53,326 bases of DNA, from positions 1 through 53,326 of the forward strand of contig JAZTYK010000010.1 of the NCBI GenBank assembly GCA_045636925.1. Reading direction: 5' to 3'. Positions 15,496 through 24,597 of this stretch are shown in pieces. The notes under the pieces were generated by a model. It was not told the origin of the DNA. It saw only the letters and a program-made list of their open reading frames with translations, and searched no databases. The position numbers were made by a program, and so were the translations under genes. Numbering within the stretch: position 1 is the first letter of the stretch; every line of letters starts with the position of its first letter. This DNA is from JAZTYK01 sp045636925 (lineage in GTDB: Bacteria; Bacillota; Clostridia; Oscillospirales; Butyricicoccaceae).

Positions 15496-16294
15496 AGACA
15501 TTACCCTGGGCCAGTATTTTCCCGGAACCAGCGTGATCCATCGGCTGGATCCCCGCACGAAGCTGCTGGCCTTGATCGTATACATCGTGGCGCTGTTTAT
15601 GTCGGGCAATGTGCTGTCCTATGCCCTGTGCATTCTGTTTTTGCTGGCCGTGCTGCTGCTTTCCCGCATTCAGCCCAAGCTGGTGCTGAAGAGCCTGAAG
15701 CCCGTGGTGTTCATCGTGATCCTGACCGCGGTGCTGAATATGCTGTACACCCCCGGTGACGTACTGTGGAGTATCGCCTTTATCAAGATCACCAAGCAGG
15801 GCATCCGCACCGCCATCTTTATGGCACTGCGCATTACGCTGCTGATCACCTCGGCGACCATGCTGACTTATACCACCTCGCCCATCAGCCTCACCGATGC
15901 TATCGAACGTCTGCTGAGTCCCCTGAAGAAACTGAAGGTGCCGGTGCATGAGTTTGCTATGATGATGACCATCGCCCTGCGCTTTATCCCCACCCTCATT
16001 GAAGAAACCGGAAAGATCATGTCTGCCCAGAAGGCACGTGGCGCCGACTTTGAAAGCGGCAGTCTGTTTACCCGCGCCAAGGCTTTGGTGCCGGTACTGG
16101 TGCCCTTGTTTATCTCTGCCTTCCGCCGTGCCGATGAACTGGCTGTGGCCATGGAATGCCGCCTGTACCGAGGCGGTCAGGGACGCACCCGGCTGCATCA
16201 GCTGAAGTATACCAAGCTGGATCTGCTGGGTGGCATCATTGTCATTCTGGTTTGTGCCGGTGTTATCGTGCTGAGTCAGGTGTCCCCGGTATGA
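15488..16294 (+). CDS. ecfT: Energy-coupling factor transporter transmembrane protein EcfT
   Basis: The 268-aa integral membrane protein opens with LGQYFPGTSVIHRLDPRTKL, the classical EcfT start. It has about five to six hydrophobic segments. Its two coupling-helix motifs for the ATPases are AQKARGADFESGS (A-R-G) and AMECRLYRGGQGR (the 'A-R-G'-type second motif in R-L-Y-R-G form). It forms the scaffold between ATPases and interchangeable S components. Its TGA overlaps the truA ATG (ATGA). Confidence 0.94.
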   Translation: MLKDITLGQYFPGTSVIHRLDPRTKLLALIVYIVALFMSGNVLSYALCILFLLAVLLLSRIQPKLVLKSLKPVVFIVILTAVLNMLYTPGDVLWSIAFIKITKQGIRTAIFMALRITLLITSATMLTYTTSPISLTDAIERLLSPLKKLKVPVHEFAMMMTIALRFIPTLIEETGKIMSAQKARGADFESGSLFTRAKALVPVLVPLFISAFRRADELAVAMECRLYRGGQGRTRLHQLKYTKLDLLGGIIVILVCAGVIVLSQVSPV

Positions 16295-17064
16295 AAATCG
16301 CGTTAGTCCTGTCTTATTACGGCGCCGCCTATCACGGCTGGCAGCGACAGAACAATGGCATGACCATTCAGGAGCTGATCGAGACCGCCGTGGAAAAGAC
16401 TTGCGGCAAGCCCACCTATGTGTCCGGCTGTGGACGCACCGATGCCGGCGTGCACGCCAAGTATTACGTGGCTTCCATGGAACTGGACACCTCCATTCCC
16501 ATGGAGCGGCTGCCTGCAGCGCTGAATGCCCGTCTGCCCTATGATGTGGTGATCCACAAGGCCGTGCAGGTGCCCGATGACTTTGACGCGCGCTTTTCCT
16601 GCGTGTGTAAGGAATACACCTATGTGATCCACAACGCACGCACACGGGATCCCTTTACCGTAGACCGCGCTTATTTCTATTCCCGTCCTTTGGACGCCGA
16701 TGCCATGCATCGGGCCGCCCAGCACTTTGTGGGCAAGCAGGATTTTGCCGCGGTGAAGAATGAGGGCACCCCCGTAAAGAGCACCGTGCGCACCATTTAC
16801 TACTGTAATGTAGAGCGCAAGGGTGACCGTATTTATATCCGCGTGTGCGCCGACGGCTTTTTGTACAATATGGTGCGCTCGATTGCCGGCACACTGATGT
16901 ATTGCGGTGTAGGCAAGATTGACCCTGACGCGATCCCCGATATTTTGGCAAGCGGTGACCGGGAACAAGCCGGACCCACCGCACCCGCCTGCGGACTGTA
17001 TATGTCTGCGCTGACCTATAACATGGAGGCTTTGGATGGCCGTGCAAATGAAACCCACGACTAA
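16291..17064 (+). CDS. truA: tRNA pseudouridine(38-40) synthase TruA
   Basis: 257 aa from the ATG at 16291 that shares bases with the ecfT stop. It isomerises uridines 38-40 in the tRNA anticodon stem. The catalytic Asp51 lies in CGRTDAGVHA, and other TruA motifs are YHGWQRQ (about 14-20), FDARFSCVCKEYTYVIHN and YNMVRSIAGTLMYCGVG. Length is normal. EcfA1-EcfA2-EcfT-TruA is a well-known Firmicutes gene order, which supports these assignments. Confidence 0.96.
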   Translation: MKIALVLSYYGAAYHGWQRQNNGMTIQELIETAVEKTCGKPTYVSGCGRTDAGVHAKYYVASMELDTSIPMERLPAALNARLPYDVVIHKAVQVPDDFDARFSCVCKEYTYVIHNARTRDPFTVDRAYFYSRPLDADAMHRAAQHFVGKQDFAAVKNEGTPVKSTVRTIYYCNVERKGDRIYIRVCADGFLYNMVRSIAGTLMYCGVGKIDPDAIPDILASGDREQAGPTAPACGLYMSALTYNMEALDGRANETHD

Positions 17065-18241
17065 AAAGCAAACGGTAAAAAACAACATTGCCAAGTTCCG
17101 CCAGGACCGCCGCCTGATTTTGGTTGGCGCTCTGCAGGGACTGGGTCTTTTGATCATGCTGGCAGTGTTGGTTTTTTCTATTGTGGTGTATCAGGACTAT
17201 CTGAATCCCGCCGCCCTGCGGCAGGGCATCCGGTATCTGGGTGCTGCCGCCTCCCAAGGCAGCACTGCCCTGCTGGACGCGGATACCGAGGAAGATGCAA
17301 TCTACCTGCCCCTGGGTTTGGGTATGGCCTCTGCCTCTAAAGACGGCTTCCGCTATCACAGCATGGTGGAAGAAAACCGCTATCATGTCAGCGGAAGCTT
17401 TCGCAATCCTGCCCTGACCGCCGGTAATCGCCTGGCGCTGGTTTATGACCGCGGCGGTGAAAATCTGACCGTTGTCACCAGCTACAGTGAAGTATGGAGC
17501 AAGACGCTGGATTCTACCATTCTGTCGGCTTCGATGAATGCCAAGGGTGCCTTTGCCCTGGTGACCAATGAAACCGGCTACCGTTGTGCCGTTTCGGTGT
17601 ATGATTCCCAGCAGAAGCTGCTGTGCAAGTGGCTCACCAGCCAGCACTATGTCCTGTCTGCCTCGGTAAATCACAAGACCAGCGCCTTTGCCGCGCTGTG
17701 CTTCAGCACCGGGGAAAACGCCATGAAGACCCAAGTGCTGCTGTTCCGCATCGGCGAAGAAACCGCCTATGCATCCGTTGACCTGCAGCAGCGGAATGTC
17801 TGCTCGATGAAGTATGATAATTCCGGCAATTTGTTCATACTATGTGAGGACGGTCTGATGGTAGTGGATGCCGGCGGCAATGTAACGCTGAACCACGCCT
17901 TTCCCCGCCCCCTCACCGGTTTTGATCACAAGGAGGGCGCGCTGCCCCTTTTGATCTTTACCCGCGCCGCCGAGCAAGGTGAGATGGTACAGCTGCTGAT
18001 GCTGTCTGCCACCGGTAATGTGCTGTGCGACAGCGAGTATGCAGGTACGTATGTGGATGCTACCACCGACGGCAAGGCCGTGCATCTGCTGCTCAGCGAC
18101 AAGCTGATTTCCTTTGTCCCCGCCAAGGGGACTTCTGCCCAGGTTTCCTGCAGCGGCGTCAATGCCGTACTGGCAGGTTCGGGCAACTGCCCCATTCTGC
18201 TGTATACCGACCGGGCCGAAAAACTGCATCTGCTGGACTGA
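17036..18241 (+). CDS. DUF5711 family membrane-anchored protein
   Basis: The 401-aa protein starts at the ATG at 17036 behind ATGGAGG, overlapping truA by 29 bp. Residues about 30-52 form one transmembrane helix after a basic N-terminus (KKQTVKNNIAKFRQDRR), so the remaining ~345 residues are probably extracytoplasmic. These show repeated short strands (for example GAFALVTNETGYRCAVSVYD, and NLFILCEDGLMVVDAGG) resembling a beta-propeller. This is the pattern of DUF5711 proteins of Clostridia. Function is unknown. It lies between truA and cvpA. Confidence 0.75.
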   Translation: MAVQMKPTTKKQTVKNNIAKFRQDRRLILVGALQGLGLLIMLAVLVFSIVVYQDYLNPAALRQGIRYLGAAASQGSTALLDADTEEDAIYLPLGLGMASASKDGFRYHSMVEENRYHVSGSFRNPALTAGNRLALVYDRGGENLTVVTSYSEVWSKTLDSTILSASMNAKGAFALVTNETGYRCAVSVYDSQQKLLCKWLTSQHYVLSASVNHKTSAFAALCFSTGENAMKTQVLLFRIGEETAYASVDLQQRNVCSMKYDNSGNLFILCEDGLMVVDAGGNVTLNHAFPRPLTGFDHKEGALPLLIFTRAAEQGEMVQLLMLSATGNVLCDSEYAGTYVDATTDGKAVHLLLSDKLISFVPAKGTSAQVSCSGVNAVLAGSGNCPILLYTDRAEKLHLLD

Positions 18242-18284
18242 TACGCGCCGGCTGCGTTACTCCATTTCCCAGGAGGGATTTTTT

Positions 18285-18929
18285 ATGATGAACGTTTCTT
18301 CTTCTTTGTTATTTGACGCTGCTTTTGCACTGATCTTTGTGATCAGTGTGATCATTGCCGCCAAGTGCGGTGCCTTTAAGGCCATTTCCGGCATTGCGGG
18401 AACCCTGGCCGGCCTGGTGGGCGGTCTGCTGTTTCAAGACCGGATCGCGCCCCATATCGAAAGCTTTTTGACACCCGTGGTGGAAAAGACCATCGGCAGC
18501 TGGGATTTTTCCAAGTTTATGGAGCTGAGCAGTGAAACACTGGCTAAGCTGCCGGAGGAGCTGACCCAGATCATCGCTACCTGGGAACAGAGCAACGGTG
18601 GAAAGATTCCTGCAGAGCTGGTTACCGCCCTTACCGGCGAGATCGTGCCCCGTTTGGCTGCCATCCTCAGCTTTTTGGCCATTTTCCTGTGCGTAAAGCT
18701 GGTGGTGGTTGTGGTCCTGCGCGTGTTCAACGACGGCATTCCCGTATTCCGCACCCTGAGCCACGGTCTTGGCGCTGTACTGGGTGCCGTCAGCGGACTG
18801 CTGATCATTTTGGTGCTCTGCTGGGCCGTGCTGACTTATGCACCTGCCGACGAAGCCGCCGGACTGATCAACCAGCAATCACTGCGCGAAAGCTATATCG
18901 GCCAAGTCATTTGCCCCTTTTTTGATTGA
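18285..18929 (+). CDS. CvpA-family membrane protein
   Basis: 214 aa from the ATG at 18285 (CAGGAGGGATT upstream). There are four hydrophobic segments: residues about 5-25 and 30-50, then 125-145 and 165-185, with a hydrophilic region of about 70 residues between. The two-block layout and the segments AAKCGAFKAISGIAGTLAGL and GAVLGAVSGLLIILVLCWAV fit the CvpA (colicin V production) family. CvpA-like proteins are linked to envelope stress and secretion, but the mechanism is not established. Co-transcribed with its neighbours. Confidence 0.8.
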   Translation: MMNVSSSLLFDAAFALIFVISVIIAAKCGAFKAISGIAGTLAGLVGGLLFQDRIAPHIESFLTPVVEKTIGSWDFSKFMELSSETLAKLPEELTQIIATWEQSNGGKIPAELVTALTGEIVPRLAAILSFLAIFLCVKLVVVVVLRVFNDGIPVFRTLSHGLGAVLGAVSGLLIILVLCWAVLTYAPADEAAGLINQQSLRESYIGQVICPFFD

Positions 18930-18949
18930 CCCCAAGGAGGTAATCCCCT

Positions 18950-21292
<2,343 letters not shown>

Positions 21293-21303
21293 GAAACAAG
21301 ATA

Positions 21304-21335
21304 CCCGGGGAGAGTGTCTCCTCTCCCCGGGTTTT
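21304..21335 (+). terminator. Terminator of the clp operon
   Basis: 11-bp stem CCCGGGGAGAG / CTCTCCCCGGG, then TTTT. Confidence 0.85.
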
Positions 21336-21380
21336 CCTCAGGAATGTTCAAAACTTTTCCAAGGTTTTTCACGAAAGCTC

Positions 21381-21410
21381 TTGACAAAAGCTTATTTCCC
21401 GTAGTATAAT
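21381..21410 (+). promoter_or_regulatory. Promoter of the tRNA cluster
   Basis: -35 TTGACA (21381-21386), 18-bp spacer, -10 TATAAT (21405-21410), 30 bp before tRNA-Gly. Confidence 0.8.
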
Positions 21411-21440
21411 CAATAAGCTGATTTGGAGTCACGCGAACCT

Positions 21441-21514
21441 GCAGGTGTAGTTCAATGGTAGAATGTCAGCCTTCCAAGCTGAACACGTGGGTTCGATTCC
21501 CATCACCTGCTCCA
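21441..21514 (+). tRNA. tRNA-Gly (TCC)
   Basis: Acceptor GCAGGTG pairs with CACCTGC; the anticodon loop CTTCCAA gives TCC. T-loop GGTTCGATTCC is present. CCA is encoded (21512-21514). Confidence 0.95.
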
Positions 21515-21576
21515 TTTTTTACAATGGAAAAAAGAAACCGATCCGCAATTTGGCGACCCGGTGGCCGCGCCCGTAT

Positions 21577-21653
21577 GTGCCTGTAGCTCAGCAGGATAGA
21601 GCAACTGCCTTCTAAGCAGTAGGTTGGGGGTTCGAGTCCCTCCAGGCACGCCA
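21577..21653 (+). tRNA. tRNA-Arg (TCT)
   Basis: Acceptor GTGCCTG/CAGGCAC, anticodon loop CTTCTAA (TCT), T-arm with GGTTCGAGTCC, and encoded CCA. Confidence 0.95.
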
Positions 21654-21666
21654 AAAAACGAATATG

Positions 21667-21743
21667 GTGGATATGGCGCAGTTGGTTAGCGCGCAAGATT
21701 GTGGCTCTTGAGGCCGTGGGTACGAATCCCAGTATCCACCCCA
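21667..21743 (+). tRNA. tRNA-His (GTG)
   Basis: Acceptor GTGGATA/TATCCAC, anticodon loop TTGTGGC (GTG). A G precedes the acceptor (21666) and the discriminator is C, as expected for the extra G-1 of tRNA-His. CCA is encoded. Confidence 0.95.
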
Positions 21744-21750
21744 TTGAGAG

Positions 21751-21780
21751 CGGGGTCCGAGAAACCTCGGACCCCGTTTT
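21751..21780 (+). terminator. Terminator-like hairpin inside the tRNA cluster
   Basis: 11-bp perfect stem CGGGGTCCGAG / CTCGGACCCCG with AAAC loop, then TTTTCCTTTT. It may partly end transcription after tRNA-His. Confidence 0.75.
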
Positions 21781-21813
21781 CCTTTTATCTTTCGCCGTGA
21801 GGCGGCGATACAA

Positions 21814-21888
21814 TGGGCTGTCGCCAAGCGGTAAGGCACCAGACTTTGACTCTGATATCCGCAGGTTCGAATCCTGCCAGCCCAGCCA
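21814..21888 (+). tRNA. tRNA-Gln (TTG)
   Basis: Acceptor TGGGCTG/CAGCCCA, anticodon loop CTTTGAC (TTG), T-loop GGTTCGAATCC, encoded CCA. Confidence 0.95.
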
Positions 21889-21892
21889 ATTT

Positions 21893-21968
21893 GATCCAGT
21901 AGCTCAGCCGGCAGAGCACCTGCCTTTTAAGCAGGGTGTCCGGGGTTCGAATCCCCGCTGGATCACCA
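21893..21968 (+). tRNA. tRNA-Lys (TTT)
   Basis: Acceptor GATCCAG/CTGGATC, anticodon loop CTTTTAA (TTT), T-arm CGGGGTTCGAATCCCCG, encoded CCA. Its last 24 nt (21945-21968) recur, slightly altered, at 22084 and 22224. Confidence 0.95.
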
Positions 21969-22008
21969 AAAGAAAGACGGTACCCGCAAGGGTATCGTCT
22001 TTTCTTTT
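21968..22008 (+). terminator. Terminator after tRNA-Lys
   Basis: Stem GACGGTACCC / GGGTATCGTC with GCAA loop (one G-T pair), then TTTTCTTTT. Confidence 0.8.
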
Positions 22009-22023
22009 GTGTATTTGGAAAAT

Positions 22024-22145
22024 TCTCGAACCCCGGAGACCCCTATTAGATAAAACGTCCGCTGGGTGCGGTAAGCGCTCAGGGTTCGAATCCCCGCTGG
22101 ATCACCAAAATAGAAACAGCACCCAAACGGGTGCTGTTTTTATTT
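22024..22145 (+). repeat. Degenerate tRNA-Lys 3'-end repeat, unit A, with its own terminator
   Basis: In order: GAACCCCGG-type leader (22028-22036) and ACCCCTATT, the spacer and GTCCG, a hairpin with arms CTGGGTGC (22062-22069) and GCGCTCAG (22075-22082), an exact 24-nt copy of the tRNA-Lys 3' end including CCA (22084-22107), and a terminator hairpin (AACAGCACCC / GGGTGCTGTT, 22115-22138) with T tract. There is no 5' acceptor half, no D-arm and no anticodon arm, so it is not a working tRNA. Confidence 0.75.
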
Positions 22146-22162
22146 TGCTAATTTAAATAGGC

Positions 22163-22280
22163 TTGAGAACCCCGGGCACCCCTATTTTATGCTATGTCCG
22201 GCACTGGACGCGCAGCGTCCAGTGTTCGAATCCCCGCTGGGTCACCAAAACGAAGAAGCAGCCGTAAGGCTGCTTTTTTG
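22163..22280 (+). repeat. Degenerate tRNA-Lys 3'-end repeat, unit B, with its own terminator
   Basis: Same layout as unit A: GAGAACCCCGG leader (22165-22175), ACCCCTATT, GTCCG, a perfect 10-bp hairpin (CACTGGACGC at 22202-22211, GCGTCCAGTG at 22215-22224), a 24-nt copy of the tRNA-Lys end with one A-to-G change (22224-22247), and a terminator (AAGCAGCC / GGCTGCTT, 22256-22275). The hairpin sequence differs from unit A while pairing is kept. Confidence 0.75.
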
Positions 22281-22281
22281 T

Positions 22282-22539
22282 TTATTTACGGTCGGTTTTA
22301 TCTTTCTTTTTCCCGATTTTCTTCTGATATTCCTTGCTTTCGGTCAGAAGCACGCCTTTGTCTTTGTATTGATTCTTATCACTGGTATAATTAGACGCGG
22401 CATAAACACCCCACAAGGCCCCCAGCACCGCATAAGTAGGAATCCAACTGCCAACAAGAAAAATCGCACGGATATTCATTAAGGCGCCTACTGCCACACC
22501 AAGGGCAGCACCTACGATGATATAGATGATCCAAACCAT
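22282..22539 (-). CDS. Small two-helix membrane protein, hypothetical
   Basis: The 85-aa protein has two hydrophobic segments, residues about 2-20 and 27-46, both glycine/alanine rich (GAALGVAVGALM and TYAVLGALWGVY), then a strongly basic tail ending KKIGKKKDKTDRK. The ribosome site AAAGGAG lies 11 nt before the ATG at 22539. I do not recognise the family. Its 3' end abuts the terminator of repeat unit B. Confidence 0.65.
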   Translation of the reverse strand: MVWIIYIIVGAALGVAVGALMNIRAIFLVGSWIPTYAVLGALWGVYAASNYTSDKNQYKDKGVLLTESKEYQKKIGKKKDKTDRK

Positions 22540-22573
22540 TGATTTCCCACTCCTTTATTCCCACACTAATGAA

Positions 22574-22600
22574 ATTATACCTCCCCGTTTCAATTGTCAA
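22574..22600 (-). promoter_or_regulatory. Promoter of the small membrane protein gene
   Basis: Minus strand TTGACA (22595-22600) and TATAAT (22574-22579); both boxes are perfect but the spacer is only 15 bp. Confidence 0.5.
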
Positions 22601-22680
22601 CCCTTTCAAAAACGTTTTTCACGGTTTTTTTCAATCACACTTACCACGTCTCCTTCCAGCGAGGGCATTTTCTTTCCCCC

Positions 22681-22709
22681 TTGCCACGCCCCCCATTTTT
22701 TGGTATACT
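22681..22709 (+). promoter_or_regulatory. Promoter of the VOC/PH-domain gene pair
   Basis: -35 TTGCCA (22681-22686), 17-bp spacer, -10 TATACT (22704-22709). Confidence 0.65.
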
Positions 22710-22738
22710 AAACAAAAGACTGTACAGGAGGGATCCCC

Positions 22739-23113
22739 ATGACCTTTACCTTTGCTCACAACAATTTTAATGTTCGCGATCTGGACAAATCCCTGGCTTT
22801 TTACAAAGAAGCGCTGAACCTGACCGAAGCAAGCCGCATCACTGCCGCGGATGGCAGCTTTATCATCGTGTATCTGGGCGATGCTGCCGGCACGCCCCAT
22901 AAGCTGGAGCTGACCTGGCTGCGGGATTGGGACCGCCCCTATAATCTGGGCGATAATGAGTTCCACCTGGCTTTTACCGTAGAGGATTTTGAGGCCGCAC
23001 ATGCGCTGCACAAGGAAATGGGCTGCATCTGCTTTGAAAACCCCGCCATGGGCATTTATTTTATCACCGATCCCGATAACTACTGGTTGGAAGTCCTCCC
23101 GGCCAAGAAATAA
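22739..23113 (+). CDS. VOC-family protein, glyoxalase I-like
   Basis: The 124-aa protein has one vicinal-oxygen-chelate module pair. The glyoxalase I pattern is seen in HNNFNVRDLDKSLAFYKEAL (start, metal ligand His8), HKLELTW (Glu in strand 3), NEFHLAFTVEDFEAA (His) and ITDPDNYWLEVL (last Glu). All four usual metal ligands are present, so lactoylglutathione lyase-like activity or a related thiol-adduct role (for example with bacillithiol) is plausible; the substrate is inferred. Ribosome site AGGAGGG. It is followed 20 bp later by the PH-domain gene. Confidence 0.85.
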   Translation: MTFTFAHNNFNVRDLDKSLAFYKEALNLTEASRITAADGSFIIVYLGDAAGTPHKLELTWLRDWDRPYNLGDNEFHLAFTVEDFEAAHALHKEMGCICFENPAMGIYFITDPDNYWLEVLPAKK

Positions 23114-23133
23114 GTGTGAGAGGAGCAAACCAT

Positions 23134-23556
23134 ATGACCGCCATTGATTACATCTGGAAAGACCGGAAACGTATTTTGGGCATGCCCCTGACCTTTACCC
23201 GCTACCGGATGAGCGAAGACCGTCTGTTCCTCAGCACAGGCTTTCTCACCACACGGGACGATGAAGTTCTGCTGTACCGCGTGCGGGACATCAGCCTGAC
23301 CATCACCCTGTGGCAGCGGATCTTTGGGGTAGGTACCGTTACCATTATTTCTTCGGACAAGACCCTGCCCATGCTGGTGCTGAAGAACATCAAGCAGCCC
23401 CGGATGATCAAGGAAAAGATCCATCAGCAGGTGGAAGAAATGAAGATGCGCCGTCGGATGCGCATCGGCGAGATCATGACCGATCAGGCGCTGAATTCCG
23501 GCGATGATGAAGATCTGGATCGCTTTGACGAACAGATGCTGGACAACGGAGATTGA
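23134..23556 (+). CDS. Bacterial PH-domain protein (YdbT/DUF304-like)
   Basis: 140 aa from the ATG at 23134 (GAGAGGAG upstream); the frame extends upstream only to a GTG without a site. Residues about 15-110 match the bacterial PH domain: LTFTRYRMSEDRLFLSTGFLT, EVLLYRVRDISLTITLWQRI and GVGTVTIISSDKTLPMLVLKN. The usual YdbS/YdbT membrane helices are missing, so it is a soluble single-domain version. The C-terminus is acidic (SGDDEDLDRFDEQ). Function unknown, perhaps membrane or lipid-linked. Confidence 0.82.
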   Translation: MTAIDYIWKDRKRILGMPLTFTRYRMSEDRLFLSTGFLTTRDDEVLLYRVRDISLTITLWQRIFGVGTVTIISSDKTLPMLVLKNIKQPRMIKEKIHQQVEEMKMRRRMRIGEIMTDQALNSGDDEDLDRFDEQMLDNGD

Positions 23557-23564
23557 CCGAATAC

Positions 23565-23597
23565 AAAACCAGCACCCTTCTTGGGTGCTGGTTTTTT
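23565..23597. terminator. Bidirectional terminator between the PH-domain gene and the LysR gene
   Basis: 13-bp stem, arms 23565-23577 and 23583-23595 (AAAACCAGCACCC and GGGTGCTGGTTTT), T-run on the plus strand and A-run upstream. Confidence 0.85.
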
Positions 23598-23598
23598 G

Positions 23599-24471
23599 TT
23601 ATTCCGCAAAAGCCTTGCGCACATATTCCAAAAACAGACGTGTCGCGCCGGAAAGCCGCGCCCCCTTTTCGGTGGCAATGCCGATCTCACGGTGCTGTTG
23701 CCGGTCAAAGAGTTTCCATTTTACCCGATAGCGGTCAGAATTGGCACCCAGCGAATGCATGATGCTGATGCCCAGACCACCCTCTACCATGGACAAAATG
23801 GTATGGTCAGAGCTGACCTGATAGCAGGGTTTGGGGCGCACCGGCAAGGTATCCAGAAACCGGCCGATCTCGTAGTCCGCATCTTCCTTCAAGGCAATCA
23901 GCCGCTCCTGGGCCAGTTGTGCTGTCGGGAACACTTCTGCATCTGCCAGCGGATGCTCCTGGGGCAACACTGCCATCAGCATATCCCGACCTAAAAACAC
24001 AGTATCCAGATCGGTCACGGTGGGCAGGCTGACAAAGCCGCAATCCACCTTGCCGCTGTGGATCCAGGCCTCGATCTCGGCATAGCGCTCACTGTTCATC
24101 AGGTCAAACTCGATGTTGGGATACAGCTGCTGAAAACCGGCCAACAGCGAGGGCACCCACTGGTCTGCTACGCTAGTAAAGGTGCCCACCCGCACCAGAC
24201 CTGTATGCAATCCGTGCAGTTCGCCCACCGTATACTCCAGCAGTTCGCAGCCGGAAACAATGGCCTGCAGATGGGGCAGCAGCACCTGTCCCGAGGCGCT
24301 GAGTTCAAGCTTTCCCCGCCCACGATGCAGCAACGAAAACCCCCATTCCCGTTCTAAATCGGCAATCATACGACTAACCGCAGACTGAGTATAACCCATC
24401 TGGGCAGCGGCCTTGCTGATGCTTCCCAACTCTACTGTGCGCAGCAAAGCGGCATATTTTTGCAAGCTCAT
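23599..24471 (-). CDS. LysR-family transcriptional regulator
   Basis: 290 aa from the ATG at 24471 (GGAGGTG, 8 nt upstream). The N-terminal winged helix-turn-helix is clear: TVELGSISKAAAQMGYTQSAVSRMIADLEREWG (residues about 11-43), followed by the linker helix and a periplasmic-binding-like effector domain (about 85-290). It is divergent from ord and shares its promoter region. LysR proteins usually regulate the divergent unit in response to a pathway metabolite, so ornithine or a breakdown product as effector is a reasonable inference. Nothing in the sequence proves it. Confidence 0.9.
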   Translation of the reverse strand: MSLQKYAALLRTVELGSISKAAAQMGYTQSAVSRMIADLEREWGFSLLHRGRGKLELSASGQVLLPHLQAIVSGCELLEYTVGELHGLHTGLVRVGTFTSVADQWVPSLLAGFQQLYPNIEFDLMNSERYAEIEAWIHSGKVDCGFVSLPTVTDLDTVFLGRDMLMAVLPQEHPLADAEVFPTAQLAQERLIALKEDADYEIGRFLDTLPVRPKPCYQVSSDHTILSMVEGGLGISIMHSLGANSDRYRVKWKLFDRQQHREIGIATEKGARLSGATRLFLEYVRKAFAE

Positions 24472-24524
24472 AACCGGCACCTCCAACATTCCAAAAAGTC
24501 ATAAATAATATAATAAACATTCAC

Positions 24525-24553
24525 TTGCGTAATACTTGCGCATATTATACAAT
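24525..24553 (+). promoter_or_regulatory. Promoter of the ornithine operon with overlapping dyad
   Basis: -35 TTGCGT (24525-24530), 17-bp spacer, -10 TACAAT (24548-24553). The spacer contains TGCG-N9-CGCA (24526-24542) and an imperfect dyad GTAATA/TATTATAC, candidates for the LysR operator. The leftward LysR promoter appears to overlap. Confidence 0.55.
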
Positions 24554-24597
24554 ATTAATATGAAGAATACAAATTTAAATAGGAGGACTGTTTTCTT

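Noticed and set aside
22062..22247. Two extra tRNA-Lys genes
   Set aside because: Both lack the 5' acceptor strand, the D arm and the anticodon arm; only the T-loop-to-CCA tail is present.
24472..24597. Cobalamin riboswitch before the B12-dependent ornithine operon
   Set aside because: The leader from the promoter to ord is only about 40 nt, too short for a cobalamin riboswitch.
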